Shown piece after piece: positions 45,893 to 58,176 of a DNA stretch of 64,000 bases; within the stretch, counting starts at the first letter, position 1, and each line of letters begins with the position of its first letter. Made by a program: the position numbers and the translations under genes. Below the pieces are notes generated by a model. That model was not told the origin of the DNA, searched no databases, and was given only the letters and a program-made list of their open reading frames with translations. The DNA is from Mesaphorura yosii (lineage: Eukaryota > Arthropoda > Collembola > Poduromorpha > Tullbergiidae): contig WIXG01000316.1 in assembly GCA_009869945.1 (NCBI GenBank), forward strand, positions 1 through 64,000, written 5' to 3'.

Positions 45893-47012
45893 AAGAAATT
45901 TTCCATGCAGTGCAGCGAATTTTCGAGAGTTCATTCGAGTTGGTTGTTGGCTAGCTTTTCGTACTGTCGCGGGACGAATCGCACGCAGTTAGTCTCTTTG
46001 CTCAAGGCTATTGCTATTGGCTTCTTGTAAAAGGGAATTTACGTTTACCGTACAAGACGGGACAATTCCCCATGCTTTTATGCATGCTTTTGGCTGTGCT
46101 CTGCTAAAATTGACGACCTCAACCTTTCTTTGCCTGTATTCGCGTATTCGCCATTCTTTTATATGGACTGTGGACCCCATTTTTGTGCAATCTGCTCGTG
46201 TTCTTTCTGTTTCTGCATTGTCGTCATCAATGTCGAGTACTACAGCAGCAGCAGCAGCAGCAGCAAATACCATATTTAACTAAATTTAGTTAATTCGTCG
46301 CCAATTCGTTCGTTCAGCGCTGACAACTCATCAGATCGCCCATCGCAGTCACCGTATTTATTCGTCTGCATCAAAATTATCGCCAAATCCGTCGAAATTT
46401 GGAAAGTTTGCAATGTTTATTGGAGAAAGAAGCTTGATTGAATCGTCCTCTTCAGCTTCCGCCATCTTTAATGGCAAAAAGTCCCAACCTTCGCTAAAAG
46501 TCAGCAAAAACAAGTCTCCTTGGCTCACCATCTTGTGTAAAGAAACTTTAGATCCGAAGAAACATAGACTGCTATTTTGATCAGCATAATTAATTAATTA
46601 ATTACATAATTGAACTGTTAACTAGTGAATTTAGTGTAGTGAGTAATCAAATCAAAGCCTACTATCGCACTGCAAGAAGAACATCAGCTGGCAATCTGCA
46701 AAATCTTCATCGCTGCTGACCTTGCGTATATTTTGTTTCCCAATTACTAACTTTGACACTTGTGTGTAAGTGCTCTACTCTAAATTTTGTACTTATTTTG
46801 CGTGGCTGGCCCCAAAATTTGAGTACATACACGAGATCCATAAGCACAAATTATTGAATAGGTGAACGTATTGCCAAACTTGACGTTATCAAGAAATTAA
46901 GACTTCGTTCTTCCGTTTATCCTGTACACTCCACTAATTTCACTTTTCTCAACACGGACTGAGTAAATTAATTGCTAAGATCCCTTCTTCTGATCTTTCC
47001 AACACGGCAGCC
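45893..47012. other. Divergent promoter region of PRPF3 and IFRD1
   Basis: A (CAG)7 microsatellite lies at 46243-46263. No other gene; plus- and minus-strand frames of about 90 codons at 45989-46283 are open only because of that repeat and its surroundings. Confidence 0.5.
46243..46263. repeat. (CAG)7 microsatellite
   Basis: Seven perfect CAG units in the intergenic region between PRPF3 and IFRD1, not in a supported coding frame. Confidence 0.9.
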
Positions 47013-49230
47013 ATGCCTAGAGCAAAAGGAAAGTCTGGGAAGGGAACTCCCAAACACGGAGCACAAGGTAATTCAATCGGTGTGCTTGAGTCCAGCAAAT
47101 GCTGATCAGCCTATTAGCCATTAATGTGTATTTAATCGTACCCGCTAATTTTACCCCACTTCCGATCCCAACCGAACCTTCTTTCTTTCCTAAATAATTT
47201 GCCTCACGTCTTGCATCGTTTTGTCAACCTTTGCATGTCGTAACCGCTCTAGTCGACCATTAACCTGTCCCTGTCCTAAAGAGTGTTTTGTGCATGTGGT
47301 CATCTTCGCGAACTTTCTTCAGAATAATAATTGCAATGTCGAACTGTCGAAAGATGAAACCTAGCCTAATCTGTCAGCCATATTCAATAGATTAGGTTTA
47401 TGAGTTCTTAATTAATCTTGAAAATTGCAGGGCATCGATCATCTAAGAAGAATGCATATGACTCGGATGACGACTCTTTGAACGACACTGCAAGCGTTCT
47501 AAGCATGAATTCTGAACGTGGAAGCGACGAGAGTAAGTCAATATCACAAATCTGCCTGCTAGCCGGTAGCCTCTGAAGTGTCAAAAGGTTATTGCAAGTG
47601 CAATGTAAAATCGCTCTTTCTATCTTCACAAAGTTGGAGAGAATGGCAACGGCGACTACGATGACGACGTGAGCATCATTGGACCACAAAGTCGTGAAGT
47701 TCTCCAGGAGAAGATAAATGAGGCTGTCGACGGGATGAATGAAAAATCAGCAAATCTTCGGACATCAAGTTTGAACAGTCTAATTTCCATCTTTGGTCAG
47801 CAATTTGTCCCGGAGCTCGTACTCGGAAGACGTGAAACTCTGCGAGATAATACGGAGAAGCTATTTAAGCGCGGTTTGACTGCAGATAAGGGACTCGCAG
47901 CTACCTTAGCTTCCGTTACATCACTTCAAGTGGGGGCTGTCGATATTGAGGCTGCCACCGCAGACTTTAACGAATTGAAACCATCGCTTCAATCACTGCT
48001 TATCGATCACACGGCTTCGGTTGCTGTGCGAGTTAAAGTAAGTACGAATACGAAATGATGCACAGAATTAGAATTTTAAAGCGCGTTAATAATAACCGAG
48101 AATTTATTTTAGTGCTGTCAAGCATTGTGCTTGGGTGCATTTGTGGCCGAGCTCCCGCTCGATGACATCTGCAAAATTCTTGCAATTTTGGAACCCTTGT
48201 TTGGCGTCAGCAGCCGTGGAGCCAAGAGCGCAGCTCCAGACAGCGACAACGATGTCTCGCAGAATCCAACCGCCAGCCCGATGAAGACGACTGTTAAAAT
48301 TCCAAAAAGCAGCAATGCCAGCTTGGCTTCGGCTGCAATTGCCGGATGGGCTCTTCTGCTGACCGTCATGCCGACAGAATTCTTGACCACCAAAGCCGCA
48401 AGGTAAAATCTAATGTCAATGAGAATTGACAAGCACTTCGAGTGACTTTATGCAACTTTGTCCTGTCTCCTCCAGATGGATGGTCATTTTGCAGAATCTT
48501 TTGGACGAGGCCGACCTCGAAGTTCGCTTGAGCGCGGGTGAGGCTGTGGCACTTCTTGTCGAAACTTGTGAACTGGCGCCAGACACTGAAGAGGAGGACT
48601 TCACGTCGGATGATGATTCCACGCATGGAGAGAATGGATTCGCAAACGGTCAATCCGACAAGATCAACATGAAGTCGCTCATTTCAAAACTGAGAGAATT
48701 GTCTGTTCAGTCGCACAAATACCAAGCCAAGCGTGACAGACGCCAACAGAAACACAGCTTCCGCGATTTTCTTCACGCTGTTGAGGTAAAGCACGGAGCC
48801 CCCTTTGGGACTGAACTAATTTTGACCATGGTGGGCTGTTTTCTTTTCTAGGAAGGAAATGGCCCGAACCAAAGCATCAAATTCGGTGTTGGAGAAGTTC
48901 TTGAAGTTGATTCGTGGGCAAAGAAGCGACAGTACGATGCCATTTGCCAGGTAAAGGTTGAAGTCTTAAATAACGTGAATAGGTTAAAGATCGTATATTC
49001 GTTCGATGCAGGTCCTTGGATCGGGCATGAATCGTCATTTGGTCGAGAACATCCTCGTTCGTCAGATTCTCGAGCTCGGATCACCAAAAATCAACACTGA
49101 AGAGAACGGTTTTGGAAGCAAGACGGCCAAGAGCGAACGGCAATTCATCAATCAGGCCAAATTCAAGGCTCAGTGCGTGTCCCGTGGAAAATCTCGGGAT
49201 CAGCGCATGGCGACATTGTCAGAATTTTGA
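47013..49230 (+). CDS. IFRD1: IFRD1-like, interferon-related developmental regulator
   Basis: Seven exons (47013-47067, 47431-47532, 47634-48037, 48113-48402, 48476-48785, 48852-48950, 49012-49230), 492 residues. IFRD1 (Tis7/PC4) is an armadillo/HEAT-type protein; vertebrate and yeast relatives act in transcriptional co-repression and in recognition of inactive ribosomes. Visible: a basic N terminus (MPRAKGKSGKGTPKHGAQ), an acidic Ser/Asp stretch, the IFRD repeat domain from about residue 75 (LREK-type helices such as EKINEAVDGMNEKSANLRTS and NLLDEADLEVRLSAGEAVAL), and the C-terminal IFRD domain (RDRRQQKHSFRDFLHAVEEG, VLEVDSWAKKRQYDAICQVL), ending RGKSRDQRMATLSEF. Exon 3 uses an AAAG acceptor. 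The first intron is 363 bases, long for this window. Confidence 0.94.
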
Positions 49231-50298
49231 TTTACGTGTAAAATTTAGTTTTGTAAGCATAAGTAACCGTAACCGTCTTAATTATCAATATCAAAATTGT
49301 ACAATTCCACTTCTTTTCATCGCCGCGCTGGCTTGTCTTAAATCCTGATTTTTTCGCGTGCCCTTCTAAGAATGTACTTTAAGGAACTCGGAAAGTTGGA
49401 ATTTCGAATCAGTGATTGCTGCCTGAGAATGTGAAGTTTCCTTTTCTTTAACTCCTGATTTCTGTACTGCACATTTAAAATGCGACTTCTTACTGCACTG
49501 GATCTTTTTGAAAGTAAAGGAAATTAGTTCCACTCGTGATAAGAGTGTGTCCTATTCTGATAGACTAAACATAATTTTTAGTGCTCGTTCGTTGTAATAT
49601 TTTAGCAAGCAAATTGAATTGCTAGCATAATTGAATTAAATAAGTACACAATCGTAATTTTGGTGTCGTATCGAACAGACGAACTGCTGCGGATTGAATT
49701 AACTAAATAAACTTACGATTAGCGGTGCTTAAAATTGAGGCATTCTCTGCTTGTCGTGTATTCGCATTTGAATTGAGAATTGAGCCCGAATGGTAATGGC
49801 AAAATCAATGAAAATTATTTATAGACACAATTCTATTCACATCCTTTAACAATTAAACAGTTGCCGTCGCGTTCGTTGCTCAAAGAGCTTCTCACTTTGG
49901 ACTTCGAACCCGCGTCGACTGTCGATGGTCTGCTTTGGTGTGGCGAGATTGATTCAAAAATTCGCAAATCGCAATTTGTGGGTTTAGAGGATTGGAAATG
50001 GCAATGAGCTGTTTGCTGTTCTTGGCAGTGGCTGAATTGCTGATGCCGAATTGTTTCGCATCTTGCACTCAGTTTCGTTCTGCTGCGGTTTCGTAAAGTA
50101 AACACACGACAGATGTGAGAAACTTCCATCAAAATGGCTAAAAGTATGTATTTAATCCTGGAATGCATGCAAATAATTCCAGCAATTTGCACGGTAATGA
50201 ATCGCGAAACAGATCCACTAATGCGGTGGTGATTCACTCTTGCTCGTGGTTTCAGTTTATTCGCTGCCAGGAAGTTTCCAGGATTTTTCCAGTGCGCC
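49231..50298. other. Intergenic between IFRD1 and the bestrophin-like gene
   Basis: No gene recognised. A 199-codon minus-strand frame (49833-50432) overlaps the bestrophin-like exon and has no domain. Confidence 0.5.
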
Positions 50299-51711
50299 AT
50301 GACTAAAAACAATAACATCGACGGCACGGGCGCGGACGTCGACACTGACACAAACTCCGAGACGAGATTGTGGAGCTGGCCGTGGAAGAAATCGTCGTTC
50401 ACGGTCGGGCTGAGGGGAACTGTCATCTCCAAAATGTGGTGGAAAGTTTTCCTCGTTTTGTTCTACACAATTTCCGTGTGTGGGTTAGATATTTTCGTCC
50501 CAATGGACTTCACACCAGCTTTGGTGCCGATAATGGGGACGGTCATCGGATTCCTGCTCGTTTTTCGGACCAACACAGCATACGACAGATACTACGAAGG
50601 GAGGAAAGTCTGGAGCGGAATGAACCAGGCCGCTCGTCGCCTCATCTGCTGCATTTGGGTCTCCGTCGACGGCCATGATCAACAACTGGTCGAGGAGAAG
50701 AAGGCGATGATTAACTGCGTGCTCGCATTTCCCGTCGCCGTCAAGCACTACCTCCGCGAAGAGTACTGCTACGACTACGATGACCTCAAGGCGTTGATTG
50801 GCAATCTGGTCGCGTTCCAGAAGAAGAATTACAGATCGTCGGCGCATGCTCTGATGACTCAAAAGGCAACGCGAAAGAAATTCTCGTACGTCTGCAAAGG
50901 AGTTCCGGTCCAGACGAATATTCCGATGGAAATCGTCCACTGCGTTGCAATTTACATGAAGAGTTTGATCTTAAGGAAGATGGTTGATAACTCCGTCATT
51001 GTCACGATGAATCTCGGTACCTTTCCCATGCATGGCCATTTTTGTGGGTTATACAAGCATATTACTGATTCTGGTCTGGCCTTTGCTGAATTTCAGCTCT
51101 AACTTGTCTCATCGAGCACCTCGGCTCCTTTGAACGGATTCTTCGCACGCCTCTTCCCCTCGCGTACTCTGTCCATTTGCATCATGCGCTGTGGATCCAC
51201 ATTTTGTCGCTGCCGTTCCAGTTGGTTTCCACCCTTGGATGGTGGACCATACCTGCAGTTGGATTCACGTCGTTTACACTGCTGGGAATTCTGGAAATTG
51301 GGTACGTCGGAAGGATTTTATATTATGGTCACGAAAATCCCGATAAACATAAAGCTGATTAAATTTTATAGTTGGGAAATCGAAAACCCGTTTGGATACG
51401 ACGACAATGATTTGGTAAGCTAAATTCGAGCTGAATTTTGAACGTATCTCTTAATTCGTCTACTAATCATGAATTCTCCCCAGCCGCTGGACGATTTCTG
51501 CAGCGCCCTGCAGAAGGAGGTGAACGACATAATCGGGGACAACATGCGTTCTCTTGAAGATCTTTACAATCCCGACCTGCAGGCTGTCAACAGTTATCAA
51601 CCAAGCACGAAGTACGCTGAGCTTTCAGTCCAGTCCATCGACGAAGTTCATATTTTAGGGGTTAACAAGGCTCCGAACAACGGATTCACGTTCATTAACA
51701 CGAAGTTCTAA
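50299..51711 (+). CDS. Bestrophin-like anion channel, UPF0187 type
   Basis: Four exons (50299-51016, 51097-51301, 51372-51414, 51484-51711), 397 residues. Proteins of this branch are multi-pass anion channels; bacterial, plant thylakoid (VCCN1) and fungal members are known. Family blocks visible: GLRGTVISKMWWKVFLVLFY before the first membrane helix, GTVIGFLLVFRTNTAYDRYY with the following EGRKVWSGMNQAARRL, FPVAVKHYLREEY, ERILRTPLPLAYSVHLHHAL, and near the C terminus the signature WEIENPFGYDDNDLPLDDFC. This pattern differs from classical animal bestrophins. It reads as a fully host-like gene: introns with GT-AG borders and composition like its neighbours. The molecular class is secure; the transport role and origin (inherited or transferred) are open. 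Confidence 0.88.
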
Positions 51712-52064
51712 TTAAGGGTTTTTCATTGTACATAGCTCGTGTAAAGAATTTTTATAGAAATTGATCTAATAAATCGTAAAATCGATCTCATCAGAAGTCC
51801 TTCCAGTCGGTGTCAGTGAATCCATACAGACTTTCCTTTGTTGTAAGCCCGTAGCCTAAAATACGCTACAAAATAGAAGCAGGCGGCGGCGATTCAACTT
51901 TCAAGAGATCTTCATATACTTGTCTGACTTGGCATGTGCGCACGGGTTGATTTAGCATACACGTGCTTTTGCTGAATCTTTCTTAAAGCTTCGTAATTTC
52001 TGTCATTAAACTGATTTGTTGGTGATTCGGTGAGTTAGCTTACCATCTTTAAATTGCTGAAATC
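51712..52064. other. Short intergenic spacer before TSR1
   Basis: 353 bases holding the 3' end of the bestrophin-like gene (AATAAATCG near 51768) and the TSR1 promoter. Nothing else recognised. Confidence 0.5.
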
Positions 52065-54954
52065 ATGGGTCGAATGAAGAATTCAGCCCAGGTCCCCCAT
52101 CGGCCGGGTCCGCTGGTCCAGACGAATAAGAAACACAAGAGCGGAAAACACCGGAGTAAAGGAGTGTTGGACTCAGAAGTTCGCGGTAAGTTAATTCACA
52201 GTTAAATTAGTTAAATAAAGCGGATTGATTCATCTAACCTTTGATCTTTGATGCCCAGGTCGAGTATCTCTTGCTACCATCAAGAAGAAGTTCAAGAATC
52301 CATTGCCCAAAGCGGCACGTCGAAAGCAAGCCGCGATTGACAGGAATCACAAAATTCAGGCCGTGCTAGACGAAAAGAAGCGGCTGGGCGGAATGCGTGG
52401 AGCTCCCATCAATGTGTGCTTAATTCCATTGTCTGCTGCGTGTAACACCAACTTGACACTCCGACATATCCTCGACCAATCAAAATCGACGTCGAATTTC
52501 TTGGGACAATGTGGAAATACGTCTCATGTGAAGTAAGTTCGCTAAACCTGTTAAGCTGTTACTGTTGGTTAGATTTATCCCCGATTAATTTCTAAGCTGC
52601 TTACCTCACTTAATTTTCAGATTAAACAATGGGAAGAACTTAACGTTCGTCGTTCCATCAAGGAATGACTTCTGGACATGTTTGGACATCATGAAATTGT
52701 CCGATGTCGTCCTGTTCTATCTTCCCATCCTGGAGCCGCTGTCGGATGAAGCCCTAACATTATTAAAGTGTGCGAAAAATCAAGGAATGTCGACTCCGTT
52801 CCTGGGTGTCGCCGCTGATTTTACAAAGGTAGATTTCAGAACAGTTCGGCCCCTTTCTTCAGTGTTGCCTTTTGGTTTACTCAATCATGTTTCACTTATT
52901 GTAGGCGGAGGAAAAGGCCTTCCTCAAATCTGTACACCGATTTCTGCCGCTTGAGAAAATATACCCTATGGTCAACCCTGGTCAAATTGCTAATCTATTA
53001 CGAATGCTCACCGTGACAAAAGTGAGCATCCCTAAGCAGTACACAATGCGATCAGGAATGCTGATTGAGAACTGTCAAGTTATTCACGGAGACGAACCCG
53101 TCATTAATCAGTTGCTGCCTTCTTACCTTAATACTCCATCGGAACCTCTTGGACAAATTCTGCACGTCACAGGATATGTCAGACGCAGGAATTTGAATCC
53201 TTACAGTTATGTGCACATTACTGGAGCAGGCACGTATCAGATTCTCCGGGTCGACGTCAATCCGATCCAGAATCCGTGGGTGTACAAACCAGATGATTTC
53301 AATGCTGCTCCGCCGAGATTTATTTACGACCCAAACAACATTCCGGAGGAGTTACGAGAGAATGAAGAGGCGCAGGATAACGACGCAGATAACGTGTCGA
53401 TGGCATCGGATGACTTATCAGACGTGGATAGTGAAATGGACGCAGAGAGCCAAGATAGCATGGCAAAGCAGCGGCGTTTGCCCAAAGGCACTTCTGAATA
53501 CCAAGCAAACTGGCTGGCCGACTCCGATTCCGAAAAGGATGGCGATGAGATTTTCTCCGACAACGAAGAGTTGGAAAGTTCTGGGTCAGGCGAGGATGAA
53601 GACGAAGAAGGAAGCGAAGAAGATGATGAAATGGATTGGGATGAAGAACAGAAAGAACTTGCGCTGAAGAAAGGTAAGTTGATAGAAAGCTGATAGGGAT
53701 CAACAAAACAAGGAATAATTTTTGCCTAAAAAGATCGTATTCTGTCATTCCAGCTGCAAGAGACGAAGCCGAATTCCCAGACTGGATTGACACGCCAATG
53801 GACCAGGAAGCCAAAGTACGGTTTCAGCGTTATCGTGGCCTTGAGTCGTTCAAAACTTCGACCTGGAATCCAAACGAGAATTTGCCAAAGGAGTATTCGC
53901 AACTATTCCAATTTCAAAACTTTCGGCACACACACAAGAAAATATTGAAGGAATCGCTGGACGATGGGTTCGGATTCATTCCTGTTGGGCAGCGAGTGAG
54001 CATGTTCTTACGACCGATCGATAAGAACTCAGCGTCGCACGTGCCCACTGCTGGTCAATCGCCCTTCGTCGCGTTATTTTCCCTACTGCGTCATGAGACT
54101 CGCGTCTCTGTACTGAACCTCCATCTTAATTTGGGTGAAGTCCTGAAGAACAAGGAACACACCCTGTTTCAAGTCGGGTTTCATCGCTTCCAAGCCAAGC
54201 CGATTCTGAGCGACGTGACGCCAGGAAACAAACACAAGGTAAGGTCAAGTTGGATCAAGCTAATGGTAATCCTTCGAATGAATAAGTCTGAACTGTTGAC
54301 GGTGATATATTTTCTTGCTCCATGCAGATGTTAAGATTTGGACAGCAGAACTCCTCCTGCGTGGCCACCATTATCGGCCCAATCGTTTTTCCAACTGCTT
54401 CGGTACTGGCGTTTAAAGGATCAAATATGTCATTGGTAAACAGTCTAAAACAAATAATTCTTTTCCGGATTAAGATTTTGCTCCAATCGCTTTTTGGTAT
54501 TCACGCTTACAGTTGCATGTTGGCAGTGGTTCCGTGTCTTCGATTGACCCTTCTCGTATCATCGTCAAACGGATCCTTCTGAGTGGATATCCGTTCAGAT
54601 GCAACGGGAGAAAGGCGACGGTCCGCTTCATGTTTTTCAATCGAGAGGACATTGAATGGTTCAAGCCCGTGGAGCTCCGGACGAGATACGGGAGAAGGGG
54701 CCACATCAAGGAACCTTTAGGTATTACGAGCATTATCGATGGAAGCAGAAGCAAATCGAAAGGCTCCAATGCCCCGTTATCACTTTTATCACTATTTGTG
54801 CTGAATCTCAATTTCAGGCACTCATGGACACATGAAATGCGTGTTTGACGGACAACTCAAGTCGCAGGACACCGTTTTGATGCCACTGTACAAGCGGGTT
54901 TTCCCCAAATGGAATTATGACGAGTACGTCCCGGCTTTCGCTATTTATGACTAA
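52065..54954 (+). CDS. TSR1: TSR1, pre-rRNA-processing / 40S assembly factor
   Basis: Eight exons (52065-52185, 52259-52532, 52621-52828, 52905-53673, 53754-54238, 54328-54435, 54513-54720, 54818-54954), 769 residues; the human protein has about 800. Tsr1 is a GTPase-fold protein, related to Bms1 and translational GTPases but without GTP-binding motifs, that caps the pre-40S subunit until late maturation. Visible: basic N terminus ([20 protein letters not shown]), AARP2CN region (about 225-310, [20 protein letters not shown]), a long acidic stretch ([19 protein letters not shown]), then the C-terminal beta-barrel domain ([71 protein letters not shown]) ending [15 protein letters not shown]. 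All junctions keep phase. Confidence 0.95.
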
Positions 54955-55100
54955 TTAACTACAGTAGGATAAAGTTACAATAATAATTAATATAGTTATC
55001 AACAAGCGCTCTAGATTGTTATGCTAAAATACGTACTAAGCAATTTATATTCGTTTAATAAATTACTGTTAATCACATAAGCATTCATTCAGCAAAGAAT

Positions 55101-55865
55101 TTATTGAGAGGTGATCCGGAGCGGGAAGATGATTGTACTTTTATTCCCCGCCGAAATGGTGTTTGGTGTTTGGAGTTAGCGGTGCTGCGAAACGTTGGAA
55201 ATTTGTATTTTTAGCAGAGGTTAGCCACAGGGTAGCCTTAAATGAGTTATTAATCCGGGACCCACCTGCAACGCCGCCGGGCTCTGCATCATGATGTCAC
55301 TCGCCTCCTTCAGCGCCTTGTTCGCCTTCATCGCACCATCGGCCGCGATGAATTTAGCATGTGCTTCACAAGTGGCTTCTGCTTCTGCCACCGTGGCGCG
55401 CTGGAGTTGGACGGGAAGGCGGACGTCCTTTCTGTTAAATAAGTTAAACTGCGGGGGTATTCAAGAAATTAGAGACAGGCTCCTCCATCATTCGTAGATT
55501 CGTATAAGATTATGGACTCACATCTCGACTCTCTCAACCTTCACGCCCTACGGTACGGGTCGGTGGCCTCATCCAAGCTGGATTGCATCGTGTGGGAGAT
55601 ACACTCGCGATCTGAGAGGATTTCTGCCAGGTTCTTCGTACCGAGCACATTCCGGAGGGTGGTGGCAGCGAGGAGTTGCGTGGAGCGGCTGGAGTCAAAC
55701 GGAAATGAATTACAAGTGCTGCTGCCACATTGGTCACCGCAGCCCCTGGATCGTAGACTCTGTACTTATTTACTGACAAAATTACATCAAGAAACGGTAC
55801 AAGAGCTGAAAGCACGAACAGTAGGAGAAATCCTGTCTCAGGATCGCCGTGTACACCGCCTGAAG
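55101..55865 (-). pseudogene. Broken stomatin (band-7/SPFH) gene copy
   Basis: Three exon-like blocks on the minus strand match stomatin in order. The first (about 55850-55522) reads TLRNVLGTKNLAEILSDREC, then MQSSLDEATDP and GVKVERVE. The second (55431-55266) reads KDVRLPVQLQRATVAEAEAT and MKANKALKEASDIMMQSPAA, and is open with good splice sites. The last (55184-55101) reads NKSTIIFPL before a stop. Stomatins scaffold membrane microdomains and regulate ion channels. The copy is dead: the first block needs at least two frame changes, including a small duplication of CCGTA at the DP-W-GVKV position, and the last block has a stop where RYLQ has Tyr. Introns of 81 and 90 bases are kept, so it is a genomic duplicate, not a retrocopy. 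The 5' half is missing where the LINE begins. Confidence 0.8.
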
Positions 55866-57130
55866 AATTCACAACCCACCACTCTTCACAGGCAGGGACG
55901 ACTGGAGCCAGGCCTCGGGAGAAAAGGAGCAGTTCAAAAGCTCCTCCACGACGGACTTCAACTTGGCGTCGTAGTCGACGAGCAGATCCCTCCTCTTGAA
56001 TGCAGGAGCGCAGCGAAGAAAGTAGACGAGACGAGGGAGGGAGACTGACACACGGAGCAGGAAGAAGGAGGAGTGGGAGGAAAGTAGCACGAGGCGTGTG
56101 CAGACCGCCGAAGGTTTGCGGACTTCTTCCGAAGCACAGCCTCTATAGCGGGGAGAGTGAGGGGGCTGCCAAGCAAAGTGGTTCCCTGAGGCTGCGGGCC
56201 CAAATTGCCAGGGTCCACAGCACGGAACTGTTCCAACACAGCCAATCGCTCCTCCTCCGACGCCGCCCCGGAAATGACTAGCTCCGACTTCAACAAGCTT
56301 GTGGGAGTTCAACTGCGGTCCCACGTTGGCCGACCACTCGACCACCAGCTGCAGAGCATGGAGTGCATTGCCAGGCGTGTCTCCCAACGTCGCATCGTCC
56401 AGGTACCAAAAGTTGAACTCCAAGTCCAAGGCTTCAACGATGGGCTGGACGAGGAGGGCAAAGAGAGCTCGACCAAGCGGATAGTCCTGGTAAAAGCAGC
56501 GCTGCGACTCGATGAAGACGACGAGTAGTAAAGGTGCGCCGGTGAGCCATAGGTCTGCTAGAGGAGCGGAAAGGCAGATGGATAGCGTTCCCGGACGACA
56601 GTGAGGAGCCGATCCCGCCGAAGTTCCTTGAAGGCGTTCTTGAAGTCAAGCTTCAGCAGGACGCGGCTCCACTGGCACTGAGATTCAGGTAAGCACGCCC
56701 TGCGTGCGCGCTGATCGCGAGACCCCCTTGGACTCCAACTCCAAACTGGTGTAGCGCCAAGTATAGGTGAGATCAGCGGAGATGCGCTGGAGCACGATCT
56801 TCGACGCAAGCCTCCTCCAAGTGCAGCCGACGGCGATGGGTCGAATCCCTCCGCACTTCTTCTTTAAGAGGTGAGGGATGCGCCGAAGAAGATGGGACGA
56901 AGTAGCTCCGGCACCTCGCCGCGAAGTATAATATCCATGAGGGACCCGATCACGATCCCAAGCTCAGTCGCTGCGTCGCCCACCGTCTCAGCGAGTAAGT
57001 CCCTTAGAATTTGGGAGCGGAGCGAACCAGTCCACCAGCAGAGCCAGGCGGAAAGGAAAGGCTCCCCGCCGGAGACCCAAATCACGACGAGTGGGGTGTC
57101 GAGTGGCCCCGGGTACTGAGTTGGTTCCAC
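55866..57130 (-). mobile_element. Truncated non-LTR (LINE) reverse transcriptase remnant
   Basis: About 1.26 kb on the minus strand encodes pieces of a non-LTR reverse transcriptase in order: a fingers segment (VPELLRPIFFGASL), GGIRPIAVGCTWRRLASKI, LLKLDFKNAFKELRRDRLL with the first catalytic Asp, PLGRALFALLVQPI, the active-site FWYLDDATLG (YLDD), TLLGSPLTLPAIEAVLRKKS and, in the thumb/connection, YDAKLKSVVEELLNCS and LQSSLPVKSGG. The pieces lie in different frames with several shifts and stops, so it is inactive. No 5' domain, endonuclease or tail is seen. The arrangement recalls endonuclease-bearing R2/NeSL/Utopia-type LINEs, but the clade is a guess. The region is clearly more GC-rich than its surroundings. 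It abuts the stomatin copy. Confidence 0.85.
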
Positions 57131-58176
57131 TATTCATCTGTAGTAAACCCAACATCAACGGGTGGATGCCATTTACAGATTCATTGATAAGTCAACAAAG
57201 ATGAAGACAAGCTCGGTTAAACTCCTGTTGACGACGTGCTTACCCCAAAAGCGAAACTCGATGGCTTCCGTAATGTTAATTGCAGGATTTGCAGTTTGCA
57301 GTTTTCAGACGTACAATTCGAGAATCTGAGGACCAGCCAGATAATTTTAAGCTTGGCGTGGCGTGTGTGGGTGGATTTTTGCGATTTTTGCCTCAAGTAA
57401 ATTTTCATTACCATCTTTGCAATTGCCACGCTCTTGCTTGCCTGCCTTGTGTTCTTCGCAATTTGCTTTTCCCGTGGCTGTATAATAAAACATACATGCA
57501 AATTGTTTAAAGAGAGTTAATTTAGCGTTTCAAGCCGTCTGGCCCGAGTTTGTTTTAAGAAAGCGCAGAAACTGACAGATGTAATCACGTAATACGCGTT
57601 TGTCATGTTAAACAATCACAAGCCTCGCCATAAAAAGCGAGAGGATTGACCCTTCCCGTGCCCAAAAGCGTAGAGTACTGCGAATACTGCGAAAGAATTG
57701 GGTGCAACCGTGTGAAACAACGTCGGGATGCTGGTAATAAATAAATTTTATGCTTCTCAACTCCAGTCAAATGAAAAGGAATGCCGACTATTATCTTAAT
57801 TCCACCCTGCCTCTGCATTGTTGTCGGTCGGAAATTATGCGTTTAGCATTAGCGTTCTCAGCCTGTCTCATTTTGCATTTGGCCACAGCCGCAATTTACG
57901 GTCTGTTTTCATCTCGTGCCTGTAGTCTTTTGAGTGGCAGTGGCAGGTAACAGAGCAGGTAAGCTACGGTTGTTTTCGGTGTACAGAAGATGAAAAGTGA
58001 AGTGAAGACAGACTAAAGTTCCGACAACAGAAGAAGAAAGGCGAGACCCTCATTCATCTTGAAAACTCTTGCGTGCGAGTTCGGCGCGTTGTCGAGAGTT
58101 CCTCAGTCGTCAGTCGAGTGTTAAGTTTCCGGAAATTCTCAGATCAGAACGCTTGAACGTGAAACACCACGTTAAA
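57131..58176. other. Intergenic upstream of the Spätzle-like gene
   Basis: No gene recognised. Probably contains the 5' untranslated region of the Spätzle-like gene, which has an upstream in-frame ATG at 58069. Confidence 0.45.

Noticed and set aside
49833-50432. 199-codon minus-strand frame across the start of the bestrophin-like gene
   Set aside because: Overlaps a strongly supported exon on the other strand and has no domain.
58069-58176. Upstream in-frame ATG as the start of the Spätzle-like protein
   Set aside because: It would place 36 polar residues before a clean signal peptide; the ATG at 58177 fits a secreted ligand better.
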